Shown: positions 35,960 through 47,775, counted from the stretch's first letter. The stretch is 64,000 bases of DNA from Laguncularia racemosa (GCA_037954665.1 JBBMOL010000065.1:1116001-1180000); one strand, 5' to 3'. Notes: generated by a model from the letters alone, not told the origin. Made by a program: numbers and translations.

Positions 35960-37560
35960 AATCTAGTTCTATGGATGAAGCATTACAGTAACCAAATCAA
36001 TGCAATATAAGAGGAACTTGACCAATTTCAAAGAAATAAAGTGTGGATTCTATTTCTAAGGCTAAAAGATAAATCTACAATAGGAACAAAATGGATATTT
36101 AAAAATAAGTTAGATAAGGATGTAAAAATTGTTCAAAATAAAGTTAGGTTAGTAGTTAAACAATATTCACAAGAAGAAGGAATTAACTATGATAAAACAT
36201 ATACACCTGTTGCTAAACTAGAAGCTATAAGATTGTTGTTTGTATATGCTTGTTATAAAAGTGTTAATTTTTTTTTTCAAATTGATGTTTAAAGTGATTT
36301 TTTGAATGCATAAACTAAAAAAGAAATATATGTTGAACAACCCATTGGTTTTGAAGATCCTATAAAAGAAGATTATGTGTTTAAGCTAAGGTAAACTTTG
36401 TATAGACTAAAAAATGCACCGAAGGCTTGGTATGAAAGCTTAAGTGAGTTTTTAGTTAAAAGTGGCTTCTCAAGAGGTAAAATAGATACTATTCTATTCT
36501 TGAAATACTTTGATAATGACATTTTGATAGTACAAATTTATGTTGATAATATCATTTTTGGATCGACCAATGAAAGGTATTGTGGAGAATATGCTAAGTT
36601 GATATAGGTAGAACTAGAAATGTCTATGATTTGAGAATTAAATTTATTTCTTAGACCACAAATCAAACAAACTGCCAATAGCATATTTGTATATCAAGAA
36701 AAGTATATTAGACAGATTTTAAAGAAGTTTAGTTTAAAAAATGTCAAGATAGCATCTAACCTAATGAGCTTTTCAACAAAGTTAGATTTAGACTCAAATA
36801 AAAAGAAGGAAAATGAAAAATCATATTGAAGCTTGATTGGTTTATTACTTTATTTGTTTGCATTTAAACCTAACATATTGTTTTATATGTGTATTTATGT
36901 ATGTTTTCAAAGTTTGCTGACTGAAATACACTTCACTTTTGTAAAAAGAATTTTTAATATTGCTAGCATTGCAAAAAAAAAAAAAAAAAAGAAAAGAAGA
37001 AGAATCTAGTAGTGTTAGAGTCATTAGAACTTCGACTTGTTTTGATATTTAAAAATTGATTATATAGATTGCAAAGTAGATCGAAAAAGTACTTCCAAAA
37101 CATGTTAGCTTTTAGGAGACAAGTTGATTTCTTAGTTATCGAAGAAACAAAACTTAGTTGCCCTTTCAACAGCGGATACAAAGTATGGCACCAAAGACAC
37201 AAGAAGAATTCTCTGAAGCTCATAGTGAGAAATCAACGAAGAATCTTGGTAAAGGAAAGAAAAAGAAGAAGTAATAGCCCCTAACTAAGAACCAGAAATT
37301 CTAGATTAAATAAGAATAAATCTCTCATCTCAACTCAAGAACTACAAATAGACTAAAACTCCTTCAAAATGGTTTTATACAAGCAAAACTTCATCTTCTA
37401 TAGACCTTGGTTGGAGGAGTTAATGATGATGAACCTTTATCAAAAGAGGTTGAAAAGAGTATCAAGATAATGCTTGATGAAACAAAAGAGATTAGAAGAA
37501 AACAAAAATTGAAGAAATGTTGTGTTTGAGTTTTCTTGTTTGTTTGCTTGACGGACCTAT
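35960..37560 (+). pseudogene. SIRE-like Ty1/copia pol relic: RT, RNase H side, C-terminal extension
   Basis: The + strand shows the copia reverse transcriptase in order. IGTKWIFKNKLDKD, INYDKTYTPVAKLEAIR and LLFVYACYKSV come first, then IYVEQPIGFEDP and RLKNAPKAWYESL. IVQIYVDNIIFGSTNE follows, where the catalytic pair should be DD and the second Asp is now Asn. Stops at about 36,290, 36,312, 36,391 and 36,605 interrupt it. Around 37,260-37,440 are traces of PLTKNQKF and a W-F-Y-T-S-K-like stretch followed by ELMMMNLYQK. This resembles the C-terminal extension of SIRE/Maximus-type copia elements. No gag, protease or integrase is readable upstream. Confidence 0.75.
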
Positions 37561-37881
37561 GATTATTCAATTTTCTTGATTTTCATGATTAATTTTCATG
37601 CTTTATATTTATGTGCTTATTTGTTTTGATGCTAACAAAAAGGAGAGAAAGAATAAGCAAAATCTAGAGAATGAGTAGAATAATGGAAAAAGGGAAAAAA
37701 GAAAAAGAAAATAAAATAAAAAGAAATCACAAGTTGAAGGGAGAGTATAAGCATTTAAAAGGATTTTGAGAATATTTACCTAAAAATTATATTAAAATAT
37801 CTTGATGGCTGATAGGATGAAGATAGGAATAATAAAATTTTTGATAAAGAAAGATCTTGTTATCATTAAAAAGGAAAAGAA

Positions 37882-38560
37882 TGTTAGAATATCAATGAAG
37901 AAGTTTTGATGCCAACAAAAGTAATATGAATATTTATTGAGTGATAATAATAATAATAATAATAATTTCCAAACTCTAAATAAAATAATGATTCGAAAGG
38001 AGAAAAGAGAAAGATATATTTGTTATGAATTGATATTTTTAGCTAAGTTTGTAGACTTAAAATATTGAAACAAGTATAAAAAGACTAGAAACAAATGATC
38101 TTGCTATTGAAAAGAAAAGAAAGGAAGAGAACAGATGACTAGTAGTTTGTCCAAATGCTCATGTCAAATGATGAAACCCATTTATGAAGTCAAATCTAAT
38201 GAAGGAGTCAAAAGATATATTTTGGTCATATATTTATTCCATTATACCAAAGTTAGTATACAATATCATGGAATAATTATTTACATCGAAAGACAATTTA
38301 TTTAAGGAAAGCACTACAAAAGAAAGATTATGAAGTATTATCAGGAGATTGACAACATTTACTACACATGACTATCATGATCGAATTTGGTTTTGACAAT
38401 GTGGAACCATTATACATTGTTGCTTGATCTTCTTGAATCCTCATTCTTTTACTTTTACAACAATCTATATATTTTTGTTAAGGACAATTGTATTGCTAAA
38501 TCTAAATATAAAACAATATTCGCTAATAGTTATCAAAGGAGTCTTTTAAAATAAATTTTC
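37882..38560 (+). mobile_element. Probable 3' LTR of the SIRE-like copia element, end uncertain
   Basis: A purine-rich tract, AAAAAGGAAAAGAA, ends at 37,881 and is followed by TGTTAGAATATC and then AAGTTTTGATGCCAACAAAAG. This is the polypurine-tract and LTR-start arrangement typical of SIRE-like elements, whose LTRs often begin TGTTAG. The 3' boundary is a guess, and no 5' LTR partner was recognised in the window. Confidence 0.45.
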
Positions 38561-39300
38561 AAAAAGATTTTAAATTTTTAAGTAATCAATTCATTTCCTT
38601 TTAATTATTAACCGGAATCAATAGATATATATATATAAAAAAAAGATAAATTCTTATACATTTTTTTATAATTACTTTTTTATAAAATAAGTAATTATTA
38701 TTTGATCAAAACACCCATTAGTAGAGCCCGTTCGCATTATATACTAGCATCTTCTCTACTCCTTGTTAAGGAGCCCATTTATCATATAGGATCTTTCAAA
38801 GCCACTTTTTTCGAAGTCTTGATACAAGAAACTTGGCTAAGTACTTTCCATAGACTTAGTAGGATAAAGTTGAGTTCTCAACTCGAGTCCTCTATCAAGA
38901 CCGATTCTTCTCCTTATTATTATTTATTTTAAATTTCTGACTCTTTACCAGATAATTAAGGGAAGAAGCAACTTGTACTGTTGATGTATAATTGGTTTTC
39001 ATGTCGTCCTTACATAGAAAAAAAAAAACCATGCAAACCCAGGAGCCTTCTTCATCCCATGAAGGCATGAGCTTCCTCCTCCACGCTGTGATTCTAATTC
39101 CTCCTTTCGACGACAAACTTGTTTGCCTCTGATCTTTTGAAACAAGATGAACCAGTATCGAGAAGTCTGTATGTAAGAATCGTACAACTTTTAAAGGAGA
39201 ACCAAGCAATCTTTCTCACTGAAGCGGAAGAAGAATAATCACTCTGGCCTCTCCTTTCCGCTTAGCTTTTGGTAGGGGAAATTCTCAAAAGGACGTCCTC
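38561..39300. other. Unassigned DNA between copia LTR and LINE
   Basis: About 38,700-38,930 and 39,000-39,300 have a more balanced composition than their surroundings, and several open frames overlap. I recognise no family. It could be the 5' region of the LINE that follows, or a captured host fragment. Confidence 0.3.
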
Positions 39301-39305
39301 CTCCG

Positions 39306-40250
39306 ATGATTGAAATCCACTCCTTCTTTGTGTGTCTTTGGGGTCAAAAGGTTTACAGAGTGCCAATTGCTCCGGTTCGGATCGCTTTATTTCAGTTGGA
39401 CTTCACTATCATGGTCAATCTATCCTATTTGCAATTGCATCTGCCTTTAGAGAATGAAGCCACAGCGGCAAAAATATCGACAGAATCAGATATTTCTAAA
39501 ACCATTAAAACAGCGAACCTGGTAGAATTTGAAGATGGGGCCTCAATAACGCGCACATTGTTGCAAAATTGGTCACTCGGAATTATTAGACACATGTGCA
39601 AGCATATGGTCAGAATTAAGCAATCTGTGTTCAACTCAAACCAATCAGCCATGGCTAGTTTGGGGGATTTCAACTGCTTCAGTAGGAGGGAACCTGCATT
39701 AAATACGAGCTACGACCGATTGCAATAAGATGTTAGGGGGATAGTATGGTATGTTAGATGGATGAAGAAATCATTGAAGTTGTGCATTTAAACAGAACTT
39801 GCTTAGATCATTATCCTTCACTGATACGATGTAAGGATTTTAAACTAAAACCTCCAAGTTCGTTCAGAATTTTAAATATGTGGACAAAACATGATAAATT
39901 TCTAGAGTTTGTCAAGCAAAATTTGAATCAAGAGGTAAAAAGCAGCGGTTTACTAAAATTGCAGGAGAAATTGCTTCATCATATAAAAGGGTTGAACGAT
40001 TGGAATAGGAATTTCTTTGGGAATGTCTTTGATCAAGTAAAATATTTAGAGGAGAGTTAATGCATTGAAGTCAACTTTTGAGGAGAATTTGCTCAAATTG
40101 GGAATTAAATGGATATAAGAGAGGGATAGAAATACGAAGTTTTTTCATGTTACTTTAAATCAAATGCAGATAAGATCAGAGACAATCCAAATGGCTTCTG
40201 TACTTATTTTTATAAATTTTGCTGGGACAAAATTAAGTAGGATGGAAACA
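39306..40250 (+). pseudogene. LINE relic, endonuclease end and linker (left part)
   Basis: Around 39,660 the frame gives SLGDFNCFSRREPA, matching the W-G-D-F-N motif of LINE apurinic endonucleases. The next open stretch (39,758-40,060) reads HLNRTCLDHYPSLIRC, the S-D-H-x-P-L motif, with the catalytic-region Ser changed. FRILNMWTKHDKFLEFVKQNLNQE and L..LKGLNDWNRNFFGNVF follow, the standard linker before RT. ERDRNTKFFH (about 40,110) follows, preceded by a stop. Sequence homology breaks at 40,250, where an LTR begins. The reverse transcriptase of the same type resumes after the other LTR at about 45,900. Confidence 0.75.
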
Positions 40251-40745
40251 TGTTAGCGCACAATAGGTCCAGCCCGTAAAACCTTTTTTTTTTTTTTTTA
40301 AATTCCTTTTTACAAAACTCTCACCTCTTCTATACTCTATCAGATCAATAGGTACAATCCTCTTCCTCTCTTCTTTATTATCACAATTAGGGTTTCAAGA
40401 ATAGTACGATTTCACTACTCTTCAATCAAATTTTATGAAGAATGATTCTATTTCTTGTGTCTTTGATTATTGAAACTAATAATGTGTTTTGCAATTGTTT
40501 GTGAGGTAATGAAAAAGAATAAAAATACAGCAAGGAAAAGAAATGTTGGGTTTTGAGTACCAACGACTCCTAAGATAACTCTTTTGAGGGTAAAATTGAC
40601 TGTCATTGCTTTGATTTATTTTTTCTTTTTATTTAATATATGTTCTATTTCTAAACTAAAAGTGTGTTGTACTTTTAACTAATATGTTATGAAATCTTTC
40701 AAATATACGAGTCTTCTTTTTTCCTTGATTAGACGAATTATAACA
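40251..40745 (-). repeat. Left LTR (3' LTR in element orientation) of gypsy element 1
   Basis: This 495-bp sequence matches 45,269-45,783. Both begin TGTTAG on the + strand and end TAACA, an inverted-end pair. Shared stretches include CAGCCCGTAAAAC, TTTACAAAACTCTCACCTCTT, CACTACTCTTCAATCAAATT and AAAGAAATGTTGGGTTTTGAGTA. The copies differ at many sites by eye, so insertion was not recent. Confidence 0.9.
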
Positions 40746-40766
40746 TTTCCCCCCCCCCCCCCTTGT
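40746..40766 (-). other. Polypurine tract of gypsy element 1
   Basis: On the minus strand AAGG followed by a G run and GGGAAA directly precedes the LTR start TGTTATAATTCG. It is the site where plus-strand DNA synthesis starts in LTR elements. The G run has probably expanded by slippage. Confidence 0.7.
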
Positions 40767-41058
40767 TGGAAAAGAAACCTTGTCCTCTAGGTTAAAGTTT
40801 GGATAATCTCGAATGAAATCTTAAACACCTACCGCATTGCTTCTTCGAGTAATAGTGACTCCCTTTGAACCAACACTTGAAAATTTTAAGTGCCTTGCCT
40901 CTATATAACACAATTGTCCAAAATGGCTAGTGGTTGTACTATAGTGTATGATCCAACCAATTTCTATGGTAAAGGAACCACTCTTGTACTGTCTCCCTCA
41001 ACTTTTCTAAGTATTGAGATGTGAAATACTAAATAAATTTGTGAATTATGTGGTAACT

Positions 41059-42099
41059 CTAACTTGTAGGCCATAGGTCATATCTTAGCCACAACTTTGA
41101 ATGGACTAAAATATCTTCTAGATAGCTTATAAGGAAGTTTGTTTGCCAACAATAAGGTTGCAACTTCACATAAGCAAAATCTCCAATGGCTAACTCCTTG
41201 TCTGAACAATGATGATCCGCTAGTTGCTTCATATGTAACTGAGCTTGGCTTAAATTGTTCCTCAATACTCTTAGTATCTCATCCCTTGACTTTAATTTAT
41301 ACTCAACTGCTTCCACAAAAGTGTTCCCTTCAACATAATCTGGAATAGTAGGTGGTTCCCTTCCATACAAGGCCAAAAATGGAGTCATTTAGGAACCAGT
41401 ATAATAAATGGTATTAAAATAGTACTTTGCCTATGCAAGGTATTTTGGCCATTCCTTTGGACAGTCCATTATAAAAGCTTTAAGATATTGTTACAAACAT
41501 CTATTTGTGACTTCCAAAAGTCTATCAGTTTGCAGATGATATGTTGAACTCATCCGTAAAGTAGTGCCATTAAGCTTGAATAATTTCATCTAAAATTTTC
41601 TAACAAAAACTCTATCACAATTTGAAACAATATTCTTAAGGATTCCATGGAGTTTTATCACAATCTCCACAAATAATTTGGCTACTGAAAAAGCTATATA
41701 ATGAGTTGATGGAGGTCCAAAATGATAATACTTAGTGAGTCGATCTACCACCAATAAGATGATTGAATACCCATTTATAATTGGAAGGCCTACAATGAAA
41801 TCCATAGTAATGTCTTCAAAAAGTAGAAGTTGAAGTAAACTTACTAGTGATGTAGTCAAATGTTTGATTTGTTGACCTACATGGCAAGACTTCACAAATT
41901 TATCCAAGTCTTTCTTCATTCCTTTCCAAAAGAAGAAAGCACTAAGATGCTCAAATGTCTTTAGTGTACCTAAATGCCCTCCCATAGGAGTAGCATGGAA
42001 TTCCAATATCAGTGTATTAATAATAGAAGAATGAGAAGCAATAAAGATCTTATTCCCTAAATATAACAACCCGTCCCTAAGAGTTAGATTCCACTTCAA
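41059..42099 (-). pseudogene. Integrase region of gypsy element 1
   Basis: The stretch at 42,099-41,590 reads GLLYLGNKIFI, then LILEFHATPMGGHLGTLKTFEHL, the H-H zinc-binding part. FFWKGMKKDLDKFVKSCHVGQQIK follows, with the usual second Cys missing. The catalytic core IVGLPIINGYSIILLVVDRLTKYYHF carries the first Asp, and SNCDRVFV stands where SDRDxxF is expected. After a gap, 41,388-41,059 continues MTPFLALYGREPPTIPDY and ELAIGDFAYVKLQPY, the C-terminal G-D-x-V-x-V/L-K-L motif. The middle catalytic part (41,389-41,589) is frame-broken. Confidence 0.8.
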
Positions 42100-43500
42100 T
42101 TCTACTCAATTTTCACAATCAATCAATTGCTTATCCCACTCTACATTAGACTAATACTCATGTTTAAGAAGAGTAATGAAATCATAGGAAGGCATTGACA
42201 AAGCATACATTTGTGACTCTTGAAAGCAACAAGAAAGAGCAATTGCTACTTTATTCTCAACTCCTAATTTATAAACTATCTTATATTCATATCCTAACAA
42301 CTTAACCAAGTATTGTTATTGTTCAAGTGTTGAATAACTTGAGAGAATATATCCTTGAGGCTCTTATGATCAGTTTGGATTACAAAATGGCAGCCTAACA
42401 AATAAAGGCGCTACTTCTTCATTGCCTCTACTACATCTACTAATTTCCTCACATAGGCACTAGCCTTTTACGATTTAATGCTAAATTTCTTGCTAAATAA
42501 TGCAATTGGTTGATGAACTTGATGTAACACGGCTCCCATTCCCATCCTTGAAACATTAGTATCCACAAAGAATTACTTAGAAAAGTCTGGTAGTGCTAAA
42601 ACTAATGTAGACAATAATGCATTTTGTTAGGCTTTCAAAAGATTCCTTGGCCTCTTGACTCCACAGAAAAGAATCATTTCTAAGCAAACTTGTGAATGGT
42701 GCGACAATATTTGCATATCCCACGAAAAACCTTCTAGAATAACCTGTAAGTCCCAAGAATCCCCTTAATTGTTTCGCATAAGAAAGTTTTGGCTAAGATT
42801 GAATAGCTTTGATCTTCTCCATATCCAAGTTGACTCCTATAGTTAATACAATATGTCCTAAATAATCAATCCTATTTTCCACAAATGAGAGTTTACTCTT
42901 TTTTAAAGTAAAAAGTATGTTGCTGTAAAACTTGCAATGATGCTTCCAAATATCTCAAATGTCTATCAAATGACTTTATATAAATGTGAATATCATCAAA
43001 AAATATAATGACAACTTTGCACAAGTAAAGTCGAGAGATATTGTTCATTACCATCTAAAATGTTAAAGGGGCATTCAAAAGTCCAAAGGGCATTACTACA
43101 AATTCATAATGACCTTCATGAGTGTAGAAAGCTATTTATGAATGTCTTCTAGACACATCCTTATCTTATGGTAACTAACCCATAAATCTAGCTAAGAAAA
43201 AATAGTAGCACTATGCAACTCATCCAAAAGTTTGTGTATAGTTAAGATAGGAAATTTGTCCATAACGGTGGCTTGATTCAAAGAAAAAATACTCCACACA
43301 AAATCTTTAAGACCCATCTTTTTTCTTTACCAATAGCATTGGTGATGAAAAAGGACTCATGCTTAGCCTAATTACCCTTGAATCTAGCATTTCTTACACC
43401 AATTTTTCAATTTCCTCTTTCTAAAAATACGAATATTCCTCTTTCTAAAAATACGAATATCTATGTGATTTGATATTTAAAGGTTGGGACTCATTCTTTA
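42100..43500 (-). pseudogene. Reverse transcriptase and RNase H of gypsy element 1
   Basis: Around 43,130-42,960 the minus strand reads THEGHYEFVVMPFGLLNAP, then VVIIFFDDIHIYIKSFDRHL. The F-D-D catalytic pair is retained, matching the FGLxNAPxxF and Y-x-D-D-I-L-x-Y-S motifs of gypsy RT. Further on (about 42,510) NQLHYLARNLALN corresponds to the RNase H segment. Frequent stops make it non-functional. Confidence 0.75.
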
Positions 43501-44003
43501 AATGAATGTGATATTAGACCTCACTAATTAGAGGCAATGATGATGGAGTCACAAATACATCTTGAAATATGCTCAATAATGCTTTTATGACATTATTGTT
43601 GGTAGTATCAATAGACGAAACCTCTTTCTGAACACTAGATGAAATAAGTAACCTACATTATCAGCTTTTATTAGCATGTGTAATTGCTTTTGTTCAATCA
43701 ATTTAGGACACATACTCTTGTGGCAATGCAACAAAACCTGTTCCCCATTCATTAGCAACTATATAGTTAACTCAAAATAATCCACAATAATTGGTTCTAA
43801 AGTAGTTAACCACTAAACTCCTATAACTACATTAGCCCCTTAAATCGGAAGTACATACAAATCCTATACACATTGAAAATTTTGTAATTTCAAAGTCACT
43901 CCCTTACACATTTAAGAACAAATTAACTTCTCTTCATTCCCAATCGTCAACTTAAATTCACTATAGCAATAATTGTTGAATTCAACCATATAGCAATTTG
44001 AAG

Positions 44004-44948
44004 TTAAATAAAATTATGGGTGCTACTCGAATTAATAAGAATGGAAACAGATTTACTACATATAGTACCTTCCAACTTCGAAGTTTTTGGAGCTTGAACA
44101 CAAATTTCATGATACCTAATCTCAACACTATCATCTCCCAGTAAATCTAAGATTTCTTCTGTTATTTCATCACTTTCAAAATTATCATCCTCTGATGTCA
44201 CTATAAAAGATATAGCCTTACACACATGATCTTTATGAAACTTCTCGTTGCAATTGTAATAAAGTCTACTTTCTCTTCTTGATGCCATTTTTGCTATTGA
44301 CAGCTTTCTACAAGGAAGTGATTATTTTGGAAGGGGTTTATAAGAAAAAGTAGAAGAAGATACTAGTTTAGGTTTATAAGAAAAGGAAGAAGTAGAAGAA
44401 AGAGGAGTATTAGTAGATTGGATTGATTATTTAGAATGGGATGAAAAAGATGGCTTGGAAAATGAAGAAGAATGATTTGGTATTGTCAAAGATTGAAAAT
44501 GCATTTGTAAAATTTGAAATTTGGTTTCAAAAAGTTTGGCTAGGTTTATAGATTGTAAAAGGCTTGGAGGTTGAAAACTTTTAACTTCCTATTATAGTAA
44601 GGGTTGAAGACTTGAAATATAAAATTTCATGAGAAAGCTCTCAAATAACCCTATGACTCTATTTGAAATGCTTTTAAAAGCATGCTGATAGTCTACAACA
44701 GACCTTATTTGCATCAATTTACTCAATTTTCCCTCATAATCTTCATACATGGACAATCCAAAATGTTCTTTTAAAGTAATAGGAAATGCAAACCAAGAAG
44801 ACAACATCTTATTACGAAAAAACACATTGATAACACTGAAGTGCCTCATCTTCCATAGCAAAAGAAGCCATTTTAAGACATTCATCATCAAGAACATTAT
44901 GAAAGTAAAAAAATTGTGATGCTTTAAAGATCCAAGAAACTGGATCAT
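44004..44948 (-). pseudogene. Gag, zinc knuckle and protease start of gypsy element 1
   Basis: The frame at 44,948-44,592 encodes part of a gag-like region, partly frame-shifted. The frame at 44,288-44,004 begins with a knuckle, RLYYNCNEKFHKDHVCK. Its first Cys is replaced by Tyr, while C-x4-x-H-x-x-C remains. An acidic linker (DDNFESDEITEEILDLLGD) leads to GTICSKSVSILINSSSTHNFI. This is the aspartic protease active site with Asn instead of Asp and Ser instead of Gly (family: I-D-S-G-S-T-H-N-F-I), so the protease is catalytically dead. Confidence 0.75.
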
Positions 44949-45256
44949 TACTCAAGAATTTGGGTAGTTCCAACTTAATGTTTATAGCATAAGAATGATG
45001 TGATTCTTGATGTATGCTCTAATTGGAATATGATGAAGGATCATTATTCTGACTGGCAACTCAATTAACTTAATCATTCTGATTTCTATTAATGCAAAAA
45101 TTCTTAAATAGTGCACTTACATCAGCCTATTAAGGATCCAATTTTCTTTCAATTGAATCAATCCAATTAGAACTATATGCTACACTTGTTGTAATGTTGC
45201 CTAAAGTTCCTCTTGTATCTTAGTCATATCTTGTATTTTCTACCATAGACATCAAT

Positions 45257-45268
45257 AAAAGCACCAAT
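45257..45268 (-). other. Primer-binding-site position of gypsy element 1
   Basis: On the minus strand the LTR end CTAACA is followed by ATTGGTGCTTTTATTGATG. The TTGGTGC start next to the LTR fits a primer-binding site. I do not assign the primer tRNA. Confidence 0.45.
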
Positions 45269-45783
45269 TGTTAGCCTATAATAGGCCCAGCCCGTAAAAC
45301 TTAAAAAAAAAAAAATCCTCTTTACAAAACTCTCACCTCTTTTGTACCCTATCAGACCAACAGATACACTCTTCTTCCTCTCCTCTTTCTTATCACAATC
45401 AAGGTTTTAAGAATAGTACAATTTCACTACTCTTCAATCAAATTTTATGAAGAATGATTCTATTTCTTGTGCCTTTGATTATTGAAACTAACAATGTGTT
45501 TTGCAATTATTTGCAAGGTGGTGAAAAGGAATGAAAATATGGTAAGGAAAAGAAATGTTGGGTTTTGAGTAGCAGGGACTCCTAAGATGACACTTTTGAG
45601 GGTAAAACCAATTATCGTTTCTTTGATTTATCTTCCCTTTTCATAGACAATGTTTACAATTGCTTATGGTATCTGTTCTATTACAATCTAAACTAAAATT
45701 TTGCTGTACTTATAACTAATATGTTGTGTAAATCTTTCAAATGTATGGGTCTTCTCTTTTCTTTGATTGGATGATTTATAACA
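45269..45783 (-). repeat. Right LTR (5' LTR in element orientation) of gypsy element 1
   Basis: This 515-bp copy begins TGTTAGCC and ends TTTATAACA on the + strand. Relative to the left LTR it has an extra stretch near CAATGTTTACAATTGCTTATGG (about 45,650) and numerous substitutions. Confidence 0.9.
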
Positions 45784-46435
45784 ATGCAATTTTTAGTTCT
45801 TTTTTTCTCTGCCTAAACACTTCACTAGCTTTACTATGATCATGATTCTAAAATGAGATAATCCAAGTGAACGGGAGGAGTTTTGACATATCAATCTATG
45901 TAACGTACTTTTTAAAGTTAATATAAAAAAATCTTGGTTATAAAGCTAAATTCTTTCCTTTAAAATTATCTAATTGAAAATCAAACTAGATTTATTAAAG
46001 GTTGCAACATCATGGAAAGTCTTTTGGTGACACAAGATCTTATTTGTTCTTTAAAGAGGAAAGTGTGGTTGGAAATTTAGTGATTAAACTAGATATAGAA
46101 AAAGCATATGAACAAGTGAACTAGTCTTTCATGATGAATATGCTAAGCAGTTTAAGATTTTATACCTCTTTTCATTTTATGATAGCCACTATTGGTTTTC
46201 ATTAGACATTAATGGTCAATCTAGTGGTTTCTTCAAGTCATCAAGGGGTCTATAATAAGGGGATACTCTTTCACCTATCCTCTTTATGTTATGCTCTAAA
46301 TTCCTTTCACGAGGCATAAGCAATTTAATAGAGTTTAATCCACACCTAAGGGTCCAAGCTAGTAATCTAAAGTGTATCACTCACTTAGATTATGATAATG
46401 ATTGCACCTTATCATCTATAAGTGCTCTAAGTCAA
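45784..46435 (+). pseudogene. LINE reverse transcriptase relic (right part)
   Basis: The + strand reads INLCNVLFKVNIKKILVIK, the ISLCN motif of LINE RT, then NQTRFIKGCNIMESLLVTQDLI. LVIKLDIEKAYEQVN follows, the region of the first catalytic Asp. GFFKSSRG then leads into LFMLCSKFLSRGISNLIEF. The end is ITHLDYDNDCTL, where the family has HLxYADDxxL, so the catalytic pair is damaged. These motifs continue in order from the endonuclease and linker at 39.5-40.25 kb, with gypsy element 1 in between. About 300 bp of N-terminal RT (PGPDG region) is missing at the junction. Confidence 0.72.
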
Positions 46436-46806
46436 TTACCACCATATAACCACCAAGCCATCCCCACCCACTCTTTCTTCTTCCCCTTAGGGACTCAAAC
46501 ACAATGCCTTGTCCAATTTTTCGTGCTATAGCACCAATTTGTATGTGCTTTTAGACTATCTTTTTTTTATCTCTTTTTCTTTTATTTTTATTAGTGATTT
46601 TCTTAGTGATTTAAAATGGAGTAAGTAGTCAAAAGTAGGAAAATGGCTATAGATTTTAATATCGGAATTTAGAGTTTTATTAGTCTTGGTATTTTCTTTT
46701 TCTTTTTCTTTTTCTTTTTTTTTATTAGAATCCACAATAAAAAATATAAGAACTTTATTAATTGAATGTAAAAACGCTTGTTTTTCTTATATGAATTCAT
46801 ATGACC
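46436..46806. repeat. Dispersed repeat Z, second copy with insertion
   Basis: 46,436-46,552 matches 18,757-18,875. The match to ATATGAATTCATATGAC then resumes at about 46,789. The intervening 235 bp (46,553-46,788), with a T-rich TTTTTC microsatellite, is absent from the copy at 18.8 kb and looks like an insertion. Confidence 0.65.
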
Positions 46807-47775
46807 ATAGTTGTCAAAATTGTAATTTTACTTATATGATTCTACGGGTTTACAATTTTATAATGTCTTTTTGAGTTAACTCGGGCATACAATTATTTTC
46901 ATATAAACTCATGGTAGAATAACAAGTTTGCACACAAAATCAATAAAATCTTGCATTTTTAACCTAGTATACCGATTCTACCTATTAAAGCCAATTGAAC
47001 TAAATATTGAAAAATACGATCTAACCTTCATAAGATATGAATATTATTGATCATTTGAAAGAGTTAGAACTAAAATATAAGAATATAATTGATGATAGTA
47101 CCCATAATAATGTTGGCTTTGACGATGAAGATGGTAGCAATGATAGTTATGGTCAAAAGAAAGCTGACGGTAGTTTTTACTTTTAGTGATAAAAAAGGAG
47201 ATAACAATTTTTTTTTCTTTTTATTTTATTATTATGATTTATATTGTAATACATTTCATATTGGTACCATTATTCATATTGTAGTTTTATTTATTAGCAT
47301 AATAAATTATGTTAATTTATTTATACTATAAGTATATAACTTTTATTATGAATTGTGACTCAAATGTATGTTGAATTTATTTATTTCCATCTATATTTTA
47401 TGTTTTATATGACTATAATAAACATATTAACAGTTTTTTTAAGTTTTTTTATATAAGTTATAAAAACATACATTTCTACATTTCAATTTTACATTCCAAT
47501 TGTATAAATCCTTTAGCAATTCTGGGTAGAATCGTGAGTTTGACAATAGTGAATACAAGCAATGCACAAAATTACACATAACTGAAAGAGTAGTCTTAAA
47601 CATGACTTTTCTTCATCTAGCAATTACACTAAAATCTATCAAGTATAGCATAATTGATCTTTAATACTAGTTTAAAGTATCATCTAAGTTATCCAATTCT
47701 ATTACTTAGTTGTTATTGGATCACTTCTCTTACTTTGGTAGAATTTCTAAAGTTATAATAAGAGTTTAAAGTTAA
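46807..47775. other. AT-rich intergenic DNA with a short acidic open frame
   Basis: An open frame at 47,037-47,186 (+, 49 codons) begins MNIIDHLKELELKYKN and continues VGFDDEDGSNDSYGQKK, acidic and hydrophilic, unlike the AT-rich surroundings. It may be a fragment of a transposase or host exon, but no family is recognised. The rest has no coding signal. Confidence 0.3.

Larger units (their letters stand above)
40251..45783 (-). mobile_element. Ty3/gypsy LTR retrotransposon 1, full-length but dead
   Basis: A 5.5-kb element with two LTRs. Its coding order on the minus strand runs from the right LTR to the left: gag, zinc knuckle, protease, RT, RNase H, integrase. A run of about 14 C at 40,749-40,762 (G on the minus strand) next to the left LTR is the polypurine tract and confirms orientation. 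Flanking 5-mers (AAACA on the left, ATGCA on the right) match at 3 of 5 positions, a decayed target duplication at best. The coding region has many stops and frame changes. It appears to sit inside a LINE. Confidence 0.88.

Noticed and set aside
38700..38935. Possible organelle-derived DNA
   Set aside because: The balanced composition suggested plastid or mitochondrial origin, but I could not match it to any specific organelle gene by reading.
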